From the NCBI GenBank assembly GCA_900472295.1, contig UCIA01000007.1, positions 65,686 to 129,685 of the forward strand: a stretch of 64,000 nucleotides of DNA, in the 5' to 3' direction. The notes under the pieces are model-generated. The model was not told where the DNA came from, did not search any database, and saw nothing but the letters and a program-made list of their open reading frames with translations. The translations under genes were made by a program, and so were the position numbers. Source of the DNA: Hyphomicrobiales bacterium. GTDB lineage: Bacteria > Pseudomonadota > Alphaproteobacteria > Rhizobiales > Rhizobiaceae. The stretch's first letter is position 1, and each line of letters starts with the position of its first letter. Below, in pieces: positions 1 through 7,735 of the stretch.

Positions 1-1025
1 CCTTCGTGCCGCTGGTGCGACCGCAATTCACGGTGCCGGTGACCAATGTCCAATATGCTTTCGATGAATCGCGCGACCTCAAGGCACCGCTGGTGACCGC
101 AGCGCTTGTGCTGATGCTGCTCGACACGCTGGCGGTGTTCTGGATGGGCGGGCTGTTGTCGCGCCGGCCGCGCCGCGCCCGCTCGGCCGCGGCAACGACG
201 GCTGCGCTGCTGCTTGGCCTCGTCATGCTGTTTGGCCATGCCGACCTCGCCCGCGCCGACGATGCCAAACCGGGCGATGCCGCCGCGATCGAGGACATTG
301 CCAAGACCCGCATCGCCTATGTGCTGACCGGCGTGCCCGGCGACGATGCCATCAGCCGCGCCGGGCTCGAAGGCCTGACCCGCTTCCTCATCGAAAAGAC
401 CGCACTTGAGCCGGGCGAACCGGCCGGCGTCGACATCTCGAAGGACGAGCTGTCCTTCTATCCGCTGATCTACTGGCCGATCGACCCTTCGGCGCCGATG
501 CCGAGCCAGGCTTCGATCGCCCGCATCGACGCCTATATGCAGCAGGGCGGCACGGTGCTGTTCGACACGCGCGACCAGTTCGCCAACGGCATCGGCGCGG
601 ATTCCACGAGCCCGGCGACGGAGCGGCTGCGCGACATCCTCGGCAACCTCAACGTACCGCCGCTGGAGCCGGTGCCGGCCGACCATGTGCTGACCAAATC
701 CTTCTTCATCCTGCCCGAATTTCCTGGCCGTTTCGCCGGCAGCCCGCTCTGGGTCGAAGCCTCGCTGGAGGCCAGCAATGCCGAGAACCGGCCGGTGCGC
801 GTCGGCGATGGTGTCTCGCCGATCCTGATCACCGCCAATGATTTTGCCGGCGCCTGGGCCGTCGATGAGAATGGCGATGCACTCTTGCCGACCGTGCCGT
901 CTGACCCGATGCAGCGCATCTATGCGCTGCGAGCCGGCGTCAACATCATGATGTACATGCTGACCGGCAACTACAAATCCGACCAGGTGCATGTGCCGAT
1001 ACTGCTCGAACGGCTGGGGCAGTAG
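1..1025 (+). CDS. DUF4159 domain membrane protein, 5' end cut by window
   Basis: The reading frame is already open at the first base, so only the C-terminal part is present. Two hydrophobic stretches (roughly codons 30-52 and 60-78 of the visible part) are followed by a soluble domain of about 230 residues with the DUF4159 pattern: a tyrosine-rich strand, then the SFYPLIYWP segment and the GGTVLFDTRDQ segment. In Rhizobiales such proteins are roughly 900 residues with an N-terminal BatA-like membrane region, and sit beside MoxR ATPase and DUF58 genes; that part would lie upstream. It ends 2 bp before the next gene, so the two are co-transcribed. Function unknown; the family assignment is from memory. 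Confidence 0.8.
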   Translation, partial: FVPLVRPQFTVPVTNVQYAFDESRDLKAPLVTAALVLMLLDTLAVFWMGGLLSRRPRRARSAAATTAALLLGLVMLFGHADLARADDAKPGDAAAIEDIAKTRIAYVLTGVPGDDAISRAGLEGLTRFLIEKTALEPGEPAGVDISKDELSFYPLIYWPIDPSAPMPSQASIARIDAYMQQGGTVLFDTRDQFANGIGADSTSPATERLRDILGNLNVPPLEPVPADHVLTKSFFILPEFPGRFAGSPLWVEASLEASNAENRPVRVGDGVSPILITANDFAGAWAVDENGDALLPTVPSDPMQRIYALRAGVNIMMYMLTGNYKSDQVHVPILLERLGQ

Positions 1026-1027
1026 AT

Positions 1028-3115
1028 ATGAACTGGTCGATCTCCTTCGAACCGCTGCTGTCCTGGCCGTTGCTGGCCCTGGTGCTGGCGCCGTTGCTGG
1101 TGCTGGCGGCAATCGGCCTGTGGTTTCGCCAGCGCGGCGCGATCTTCCGTTTCGCCGCGCTGATTGCGCTGGGCGCGGCACTCCTCAATCCGGTGTTCCT
1201 CGACGAGGAGCGCGAGGCGCTGAAAAGCGTCGTTGCCGTCATCGTTGACCGCAGCCAGAGCCAGGACATCGGCGACCGCACCAAGCAGACCGACGAAGCG
1301 CTGGCCGGGTTGCAGCAGCGCCTTGGCCGCTTCAAGCAGTTCGACGTGCGCGTCGTCGAGGCCGGCAAGTCGGAAGCCGCCGACGAGCGCACCGAGACAC
1401 GGCTGTTCGCAGCCCTTGAAGGCGCGTTCCGCGACGTGCCGCCATCGCGCATCGGCGGCGCCATCATGATCACCGATGGCGAGGTGCATGACGCGCCGCC
1501 CGCCGCGCCGGACTTCAACGCCCCGCTGCACGCGCTGATCACCGGCAATGAGCACGAGAAGGACCGCCGCATCCGCTTCGAGAATGCGCCGCGCTTCGGT
1601 CTCGTCGGCAAGCCGCTCGACATGACCTACCGCGTCATCGCCACCGACGGCGAGACCGGCCCGGTCGATGTCCGCGTCTCGGTCAATGGCGAGCAGGTCG
1701 CTGTCGAAGAGGCAACAATCGGCCAGGCGATGCCCCTGCAGGTGACCATTCCGGGCGCCGGCCGCAACATCGTCGAACTCTCGATCGACCGCGAGCCGGG
1801 CGAACTGACCGACGCCAACAACCGTGCCATCGCGCTGATCGACGGCATCCGCGAAAATCTGCGCGTGCTGCTGGTGTCCGGCGAGCCGCACGCTGGCGAG
1901 CGCACTTGGCGCAATCTGTTGAAATCCGACGCATCGGTCGATCTCGTCCATTTCACCATTTTGCGGCCGCCGGAAAAGCAGGACGGCACGCCGATCAACG
2001 AACTGTCGCTGATCGCTTTCCCGACGCGCGAGCTGTTCGTCGAGAAGATCAAGGATTTCGACCTGATCATCTTCGACCGCTACCAGCACCGCGACGTGCT
2101 GCCGATCCTCTATTACGACTACATCTCCGAATATGTCGAAAAGGGCGGCGCGCTGCTGATCGCCGCCGGGCCCGAATATGCCGGCGACGCCTCGATCGCC
2201 CGCACCCCGCTGATGTCGTCGCTGCCGGCAATGCCGACCGGCGAAGTCATCGACAAGGCCTTCTATCCGCGCCTCACCGATCTCGGCCAACGTCATCCGG
2301 TGACGCGCGGCCTTGACGGTTCGGCGACCGAGCCGCCGCACTGGAGCCGCTGGTTCCGCACCATCGGCGTGCAGAATCCCGAAGGCGAAGTGGTGATGAA
2401 GGGCGCCGACAACCGGCCGCTGCTTTTGCTCGACCACAAGGGCGAAGGCCGCGTCGGCATGCTGCTCTCCGATCAGGGCTGGCTATGGGCGCGCGGCTTC
2501 GAGGGCGGCGGCCCGCATGTCCAGCTCTACCGCCGCATCGCCCATTGGCTGATGAAGGAACCAGAGCTCGAGGAAGAGCGGCTGACCGCCGACGGCCGCG
2601 GCATGATGCTGGAAATCCGCCGCCAGACGATGAGCGACGATCCCGGCCCCGCCCAGGTGATCACCCCGTCAGGCAAGGCGCTGATCGTCAAGCTGGAGAA
2701 ATCCGAGCCCGGCGTCTTCCTCGGCAGCATCGAGACGAAAGAAATCGGCCTTTACCAGATCGGCAATGGCGACCTGACAGCACTCGCCCATGTCGGCCCG
2801 GTCAACGCGCCGGAATTTTCAGACGTCATCTCCACCGAAGACAAGCTGAAGGCGCCGGTCGAAGCCACCGGCGGCAGCGTGCGCCGGCTGGCGGCGTCCT
2901 CCACCCTTGGCCAGCTCACCGGCAGTGTCGCCCTGCCCTCCATCGTCCCGGTCCGCGCCTCGGGCGCGGCCTCGGGCGCCGACTGGATCGGCCTGCGCAG
3001 CACCGACGACAGCGTGCTAAAAGCGGTCTCGCGCGTACCCCTCTTCGGCGGCTTCCTCGGCCTCGGCCTGCTGCTGCTGGCGATGGGCGCGATGTGGTAC
3101 AGAGAGGGAAGGTGA
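1028..3115 (+). CDS. Large membrane protein with VWA/glutamine-amidotransferase-like fold
   Basis: 695 residues. Two N-terminal membrane helices (about residues 12-31 and 40-58) precede a long periplasmic or cytoplasmic region, and one C-terminal helix (about 670-690) closes the protein. The stretch around residues 70-160 (VVAVIVDRSQSQDIGD, then a GGAIMITDGE element) resembles a von Willebrand-type fold with a partial metal site. Residues around 285-480 resemble the amidotransferase-like domain seen in the companions of MoxR/DUF58/DUF4159 operons. It starts 2 bp after the DUF4159 gene. The likely role is a membrane-associated partner of a MoxR-type AAA+ chaperone; this is inferred from context only. 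Confidence 0.7.
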   Translation: MNWSISFEPLLSWPLLALVLAPLLVLAAIGLWFRQRGAIFRFAALIALGAALLNPVFLDEEREALKSVVAVIVDRSQSQDIGDRTKQTDEALAGLQQRLGRFKQFDVRVVEAGKSEAADERTETRLFAALEGAFRDVPPSRIGGAIMITDGEVHDAPPAAPDFNAPLHALITGNEHEKDRRIRFENAPRFGLVGKPLDMTYRVIATDGETGPVDVRVSVNGEQVAVEEATIGQAMPLQVTIPGAGRNIVELSIDREPGELTDANNRAIALIDGIRENLRVLLVSGEPHAGERTWRNLLKSDASVDLVHFTILRPPEKQDGTPINELSLIAFPTRELFVEKIKDFDLIIFDRYQHRDVLPILYYDYISEYVEKGGALLIAAGPEYAGDASIARTPLMSSLPAMPTGEVIDKAFYPRLTDLGQRHPVTRGLDGSATEPPHWSRWFRTIGVQNPEGEVVMKGADNRPLLLLDHKGEGRVGMLLSDQGWLWARGFEGGGPHVQLYRRIAHWLMKEPELEEERLTADGRGMMLEIRRQTMSDDPGPAQVITPSGKALIVKLEKSEPGVFLGSIETKEIGLYQIGNGDLTALAHVGPVNAPEFSDVISTEDKLKAPVEATGGSVRRLAASSTLGQLTGSVALPSIVPVRASGAASGADWIGLRSTDDSVLKAVSRVPLFGGFLGLGLLLLAMGAMWYREGR

Positions 3116-3124
3116 GAGCTTCTT

Positions 3125-3268
3125 CCTTCTCCCCTTGTGGGAGAAGGTGGATCGGCGCGCAGCGCCGAGACGGTTGAGGGGTGTTCCAGCGGAGTGAGAC
3201 GTCGGCGTTCCCTGGAACACCCCTCATCCGTCGCCTTCGGCGACACCTTCTCCCACAAGGGGAGAAGG
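3125..3268. repeat. Long intergenic palindromic repeat
   Basis: A 144-bp element with nested inverted repeats. The outer arms at 3125-3148 and 3245-3268 are perfect 24-bp reverse complements, and the inner arms at 3176-3188 and 3213-3225 are perfect 13-bp reverse complements. It lies between the end of a plus-strand operon and the end of clpS on the minus strand. Dispersed palindromes with a CTCCCCTTGTGGGAG core are common between genes in rhizobial chromosomes. It could fold into an RNA hairpin that ends or protects transcripts from both sides. Confidence 0.85.
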
Positions 3269-3369
3269 GAGAACCCGCGGACGGCCCCTGCCCTCCGCTA
3301 TGGCTCCGGGCGTTCGTCGTTTCAATCGACAAATCATTGTCGATTGATCGCCCTACGGGCGACCACTCC

Positions 3370-3675
3370 TCACTCCTCCGGCTCCGTCGTAAACAGCAGC
3401 GGATAGCCCTTGGCCTTGGCGGCGTCGATGGCCCGGGTCGCCTTGGTCTCGGCGACATCCCTGGTGAACACCGCGACCACGCAGACGCCGAGCCGGTGGG
3501 CGGTGATCATCACCCGGCTCGCCTGATCCTCGCTGAGCTTGAACTCGCCTTTCAGCACCGTCACCACGAATTCGCGCGGCGTGAAATCGTCGTTGATGAG
3601 AATGACCTTGTAGAGCTTGGGTCGCTCGGTCTGCGGCTTGGTCTTGGTGCGGGGTCTGGAGCTGATTTCAGGCAT
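3370..3675 (-). CDS. clpS: ATP-dependent Clp protease adaptor ClpS
   Basis: 101 residues. ClpS delivers N-degron substrates to the ClpAP protease in the cytoplasm. The core motifs are present: LINDDFTPREFVV at the start of the fold, a helix ending in an HRLG segment, and VFTRDVAETKA near the C terminus, which ends with a short acidic tail. The open frame runs further upstream, but the start at 3675 gives the usual ClpS length with a basic, proline-rich N-terminal tail. Many rhizobia carry two ClpS paralogues; the variant HRLGVCVV segment suggests this may be the second one. clpA is not next to it here. Confidence 0.88.
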   Translation of the reverse strand: MPEISSRPRTKTKPQTERPKLYKVILINDDFTPREFVVTVLKGEFKLSEDQASRVMITAHRLGVCVVAVFTRDVAETKATRAIDAAKAKGYPLLFTTEPEE

Positions 3676-3807
3676 CGGGAACCAATATCGCGCGAGGGTC
3701 GCTCTCACTTTGTCATGGGGGAAAGCAGTCGTCCATTTGGATCGGCGCGCAAAACCGTCGTCCCGGGAGTGCTGCCGTTCACAAATTTAGGAACTGTCGG
3801 ATGCCGT

Positions 3808-4125
3808 TCAACGCCCCTGGCGGTCGATGATGCGACGAGGCTGGAATTGGCGTGCGCTCCTGCGCTCGACCCAGGCAACCGCGAGCCAGCCAACAAAGCA
3901 GGCCAGCGCCGAGCCGGTCAGCACGGTAAGCAGCAGGCTTTGCCATGGCGTGATGTATTGCCAATTGCTGGAAATGGCCGGCGCAAACAGCGACGGCTCG
4001 GTGCGCCCGCTCACCGGATCGGGCACCGGGCTGGCGGTAAACTGGACAAGCACCCTGACCACAGCCGAGGCGACAAGGCCGCCAATGGCCGTCGAGCGCA
4101 GAATGGATGAAAGCCGCTTCTTCAT
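3808..4125 (-). CDS. Small membrane protein of unknown function
   Basis: 105 residues with a basic N terminus (MKKRLSS), a first hydrophobic stretch at about residues 9-30, a loop rich in Pro and Ser, and a second membrane helix at about 66-88 followed by a basic tail. The predicted topology is two membrane helices with both ends in the cytoplasm. The frame continues 10 codons upstream, but the Met at 4125 directly precedes a typical membrane-insertion sequence. I recognise no family. It runs in the same direction as clpS, 132 bp away. Confidence 0.55.
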   Translation of the reverse strand: MKKRLSSILRSTAIGGLVASAVVRVLVQFTASPVPDPVSGRTEPSLFAPAISSNWQYITPWQSLLLTVLTGSALACFVGWLAVAWVERRSARQFQPRRIIDRQGR

Positions 4126-4212
4126 GCGGGCTGTCCTAGCGGACCGGCATTGCAAACGGGTTAAAGTCCTGGGTGGCCGGCACCCATCAACAGGTAATCA
4201 TGCTCTCATACG

Positions 4213-4256
4213 ACAAGGCCGCTCCAGCCGGGGGGGGGGTGCTGGAGCGGCCTTGT
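4213..4256. terminator. Perfect 16-bp hairpin with poly-G loop
   Basis: Arms 4213-4228 and 4241-4256 are exact reverse complements, and the 12-base loop holds a run of ten Gs (4230-4239). It sits 28 bp beyond the stop of the minus-strand lysine-rich protein gene and faces the small membrane protein gene. It probably ends or stabilises transcripts, though there is no long U tract on either strand. Confidence 0.6.
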
Positions 4257-4283
4257 TACAGACAAGCCTGTTGGCTGTCTGGA

Positions 4284-4508
4284 TCAGGCCTTCGGCGCGT
4301 CCTTCTTGACGACCTTCTTGGCCTTCTTGTGCTTCTTGACGGGCGTCTTGGCGACGACCTTCTTCACCGGGGGCTTGGCGGTCGTGGTCGCCGGAGCGGT
4401 CGTTGAGGCAGCCGGAGCAGCGGTCGTGGTGGCGGCATTGCCCAGAGCCGGCATTGCGAAAGCCAGAGCGACGGCGAGACCGGTGGCGGAGAGGATGGAC
4501 TTTTTCAT
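4284..4508 (-). CDS. Small secreted Ala/Thr/Lys-rich protein
   Basis: 74 residues. A clear signal peptide (MKKSILSATGLAVALAFAMP, cleavage near residue 26) is followed by a low-complexity Ala/Thr/Pro segment and a strongly basic Lys/Val tail with VKK and KKHKK blocks. Good ribosome-binding site (AAGGAAA) ahead of the start at 4508. Proteins of this kind, signal peptide plus PVKK-type tail, recur in Mesorhizobium and related genera without known function. The charge suggests binding to an anionic partner such as envelope polymers, DNA or phosphate; that is inference. Confidence 0.7.
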   Translation of the reverse strand: MKKSILSATGLAVALAFAMPALGNAATTTAAPAASTTAPATTTAKPPVKKVVAKTPVKKHKKAKKVVKKDAPKA

Positions 4509-4545
4509 GGCTTCATTTCCTTCTTTGTGCGGGTCGGTTTGAGTG

Positions 4546-4848
4546 TCACTGAACCGGGTCGATCGGTGTCACTCCAAGCAGCTTCAAAGCGTTCGCGAGC
4601 ATCCGGATACCCTGTGCCTGTTTCTTGTTGGCGCAGAACCGGTTTCCCTTTCTTTGCAGTGCTTTCGCCGCGGTGACCTGCGTTGCCGCGGCATGGGTTT
4701 CAAGGGCTTCGTCTACCTGGCGATCGAGATCGATGCAGCGCTCGCTCCTTGTGGTCGGCGTCACCTTTGCGGTTGTGGCTCCGACCGCGGCCGTGACGAG
4801 CGGAATGCTGAGCAGCGCACCCATCAAGCTGATCGTGAACCTGTGCAT
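4546..4848 (-). CDS. Small secreted protein of unknown function
   Basis: 100 residues with an N-terminal signal sequence (hydrophobic residues 4-22, cleavage near AVGA-TT). The mature part is helical, with two Cys residues (in RCIDL and RFCAN) that could form one disulfide in the periplasm. It lies 37 bp upstream of the lysine-rich secreted protein in the same orientation, so the two may share a transcript. No family recognised. Confidence 0.6.
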   Translation of the reverse strand: MHRFTISLMGALLSIPLVTAAVGATTAKVTPTTRSERCIDLDRQVDEALETHAAATQVTAAKALQRKGNRFCANKKQAQGIRMLANALKLLGVTPIDPVQ

Positions 4849-5106
4849 TGGTAATGTCCGTTACTCCGGAGACTTCGCGTCGCAGCCGATGTCCTGACCG
4901 CCACGGCACCCTTTATGCCTTTGATTTTTTTCGGGAGTTTTTCCGGACTATAGAATTTTGTTTCTGGATTGTTTCTGCGAAATCGGCTCTGGGAGCCCGT
5001 CATCGCCGCTGGCCAACATGTGGCCAGAATTCTATCGTGTGGGTGACGTCGCCAGGCAGACTCAGCGGCAGCCAACCGATCGGCCGCCAACAAAGACAGG
5101 ATCGCC

Positions 5107-5823
5107 GTGAAATCCGATGCGCACATACTGATCGTCGATGACGACAAGGGCATTCGCGACCTGCTTCAGGAATTCTTCCAGAAGCGCGGCCTGCGCACCA
5201 CGGTTGCCGCCGATGGTATCGAGATGGAAGACATACTGCGCCGCACGCAGGTCGACCTGATCATTCTCGATGTAATGCTGCCGGGAAAGAGCGGGCTGGA
5301 ACTCTGTCGCGACCTGCGCGCCAGCTATTCGACGCCGATCATCATGCTGACCGCGGTCACCGAAACCACCGATCGCGTGGTCGGCCTCGAAATGGGCGCC
5401 GACGATTATGTGCCCAAGCCTTTCGATCCGCGCGAGCTGCTGGCCCGCATCCGCGCCGTGCTGAGGCGCAATGGCGCTGCCGAGCCGAAGCGAGCCAGCA
5501 GCAAGCAGATCTACCATTTCGCCGGCTGGACGATGGATTGTTCGCGCCGCCGGTTGATGGCGCCGGGCGACGTCAGGGTCGAGCTGACCATGGCGGAGTT
5601 CAACCTGTTGCAGACCTTCGTCAAAAGCGCACAGCGCGTGCTCACCCGCGACCAGCTCATCGAGCTTTCCGGCGGCGACAGCGACTATTCCTTCGACCGC
5701 AGCATCGACATCCTGGTCAGCCGTCTCAGGCGCAAGATGGAAGACGATCCGAAGACGCCGAAACTGATCCTTACCGTGCGCAGCGGCGGCTATCAGTTCC
5801 TGCCCGAGACCACTTCCGAATGA
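5107..5823 (+). CDS. OmpR/PhoB-family response regulator
   Basis: 238 residues starting at GTG. Receiver domain at residues 6-118 with acidic pocket D11/D12, phospho-acceptor D55 (in LIILDVMLP) and conserved K104 (in YVPKPFDP). A winged-helix DNA-binding domain at about 138-233 has the usual FDRSIDILVSRLRRK recognition helix. Its stop overlaps the start of the histidine kinase gene, so the two are translationally coupled. The target genes are not evident. The 258-bp region upstream contains AT-rich stretches (4920-4970) suited to a promoter. Confidence 0.95.
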   Translation: MKSDAHILIVDDDKGIRDLLQEFFQKRGLRTTVAADGIEMEDILRRTQVDLIILDVMLPGKSGLELCRDLRASYSTPIIMLTAVTETTDRVVGLEMGADDYVPKPFDPRELLARIRAVLRRNGAAEPKRASSKQIYHFAGWTMDCSRRRLMAPGDVRVELTMAEFNLLQTFVKSAQRVLTRDQLIELSGGDSDYSFDRSIDILVSRLRRKMEDDPKTPKLILTVRSGGYQFLPETTSE

Positions 5824-7229
5824 GACGCTTCCTGCCGCAAACCCTGCCGGTCTGGGTCTTGCTCATCGTCATTGCCGGCCTGCTGATCAGCCAGGTGGCG
5901 ACGCTGTACATCGTCTCGCGCGACCGTGCCGTCGCCAATGACGAGGTCGATCTGTACCGGCTCAACGACCGCGCCTATTCTCTGGTACAGCTGATGCATG
6001 ACGACACGCCCGAGCAGCGCAAGCTGACGGCGTCCGGCTTGTTCAACGCCACCTATGCGCTGACCGTTTCGGACACGCCCGCCATCACCTCGTCCATCGC
6101 CGGCGACGACCAACTTGCCGAGCTTGAAGACATCCTGGTCGGCCGGCTGTCGAAATTCGGCATCACCGATGCGCGGGTGCGGCGCGACCCGGCAACGCAG
6201 GCAGCCAACTCACCAGGCGGCGTCGTCCTGACCAAGGATGTCGGCGAGGTCGAGCGTGACCTGCTGGGGCTGGCGGCGAGCTTCGCCCAGAACGACAAGC
6301 TGACGGCATCGGTGCGCTTCGCCGATGGCCAATGGTTGAATTTCACCGAACCCAACACGCCGGTCGGACCTATCCTGAGTTTTGACAGCCTGCCGCTCTA
6401 TTCGCTGATCGCCGCCCTGGTGGTGATCATGTCGATCTGGTCGCTGCGCCGCCTTACGGCGCCCTACCGAATGATGGAAACCGCCGTAAATCGGATCGGC
6501 ACGGACCTGAAGAGCCCGCCGATCGCCGAGACCGGCAGCCGCGAGATTCGCGCTGCCGCCAAAGCAGTCAACGCCATGCAAGTGAGGCTGCGCGACTATG
6601 TCGAGGACCGCGAACACCTTGCCGCCGCCCTCGCCCACGATCTGCGCACGCCGCTGACCCGCATGCGGCTGCGCCTCGAACTCCTGCGCAAATCGACGGC
6701 GCGCGAGGCACTGGCCCACGACCTCGCCGACATTGAAAGCATTGCCAGCTCCGTCATCGACTTCGCCACTTTCGAAGTCACCGAGGAGAAGAGCGAGCGG
6801 ATCGATTTCTGGTCGCTGGTGGAATCGATCGCCGATGGTTTCGAGGACGTCTCCTTCGACCATGACGGCGCCAGGCCGCGCGGCATGATCTGCATGGCGC
6901 GGCCGGTGGCGCTCAAGCGCTGCGTCAACAATCTGGTTCAGAATGCCGTGACCTACGGCAAGAAGGCGCATCTCAGCCTGCGGCAGTCCAACGACACGAT
7001 CGCGCTGGTCATCCGCGACGAGGGGCCGGGTATTCCACAGGCGCAGCTCGATCAGGTGTTTGGCTCCTTCGTGCGGTTGGAGCAGTCGCGCAACCGCCAG
7101 ACCGGCGGTCTTGGCCTCGGCCTGACCATTGCCCGCAACATTGCGCGCGCCGCCGGCGGCGACGTCCACCTCTCCAACCATCCCGGCGGCGGCCTGCAGA
7201 CGGAACTGCGCCTGCCGCTGGCGGCATAA
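5820..7229 (+). CDS. EnvZ-type sensor histidine kinase
   Basis: 469 residues. Starts at an ATG that overlaps the regulator's stop (ATGA). Two membrane helices (about 10-32 and 195-217) enclose a periplasmic sensor region of about 160 residues. A HAMP-like linker and the dimerisation/phosphoacceptor helix follow, with H273 in AHDLRTPLTR, then an ATPase domain with the N box (NNLVQNAVTYG), G1 (DEGPGIP) and G2 (GGLGLGLTIA). It phosphorylates the regulator encoded immediately before it. The signal is unknown. Confidence 0.95.
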   Translation: MRRFLPQTLPVWVLLIVIAGLLISQVATLYIVSRDRAVANDEVDLYRLNDRAYSLVQLMHDDTPEQRKLTASGLFNATYALTVSDTPAITSSIAGDDQLAELEDILVGRLSKFGITDARVRRDPATQAANSPGGVVLTKDVGEVERDLLGLAASFAQNDKLTASVRFADGQWLNFTEPNTPVGPILSFDSLPLYSLIAALVVIMSIWSLRRLTAPYRMMETAVNRIGTDLKSPPIAETGSREIRAAAKAVNAMQVRLRDYVEDREHLAAALAHDLRTPLTRMRLRLELLRKSTAREALAHDLADIESIASSVIDFATFEVTEEKSERIDFWSLVESIADGFEDVSFDHDGARPRGMICMARPVALKRCVNNLVQNAVTYGKKAHLSLRQSNDTIALVIRDEGPGIPQAQLDQVFGSFVRLEQSRNRQTGGLGLGLTIARNIARAAGGDVHLSNHPGGGLQTELRLPLAA

Positions 7230-7323
7230 GGCAGCAGACTGCCGTCTCGGTAGGCGCCAGGGGCTGGATCGGTCGATGCAACCTTGCGATAGTGCCGCCG
7301 CTCGAAGAGGAGGAAGTCGCCGC

Positions 7324-7713
7324 ATGTTCTACGCCATCCTGGCCTATCACGTCGAACAGACCATCCAGTCCCTGACGCCGCAAGAGGACGCGGCGCTGAT
7401 GCACGACCTGCTCGAGGTCAATGCCAGGCTGACCCGCGAGGGCAAGCTTGGGCCGGCCGCACGGCTGGGCGCGACGGCTGATGCCGTCACGCTGCGTGGT
7501 CCCGGAGATGGCATTGTCATCGACGGTCCGTTTGCCGAGACCAAGGAGCAATTGCTGGGGCTGTATGTGCTTGACTGCGCCTCGCAGGATGAGGCCATTG
7601 CGGCAGCCCGCGACCTCAGGCGCGTGAACCCGAGCGCCGTCTACGAAATCCGCCCCATCTCGCTCTACGTTCCCGGCTTGACCTTTGCGGCCGCGGAAGA
7701 CAGCCGAACCTAA
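7324..7713 (+). CDS. YciI-like (DGPF) protein
   Basis: 129 residues of the YCII fold. The DGPFAETKEQLLG segment and the following YVLDCAS strand match the DGPF branch of the family, which is often linked to ECF sigma factors. The family is structurally dimeric with a conserved His/Asp pair; biochemical roles are mostly unproven. No sigma-factor gene is adjacent here. It is convergent with the decarboxylase gene, 22 bp away. The start at 7324 follows a purine-rich GAGGAGG sequence. Confidence 0.82.
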   Translation: MFYAILAYHVEQTIQSLTPQEDAALMHDLLEVNARLTREGKLGPAARLGATADAVTLRGPGDGIVIDGPFAETKEQLLGLYVLDCASQDEAIAAARDLRRVNPSAVYEIRPISLYVPGLTFAAAEDSRT

Positions 7714-7735
7714 GCTTGTCTAACCGCAGGGCAAG

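Noticed and set aside
971..2437. 488-codon minus-strand frame opposite the large membrane protein gene
   Set aside because: It lies wholly antisense to a gene with clear protein features; long antisense frames are common at this GC content, and its translation is rich in Arg, Gln and Val blocks without any motif.
3181..4110. 309-codon plus-strand frame crossing the palindromic repeat and clpS
   Set aside because: Overlaps the repeat and lies antisense to clpS; the translation shows no protein-like pattern.
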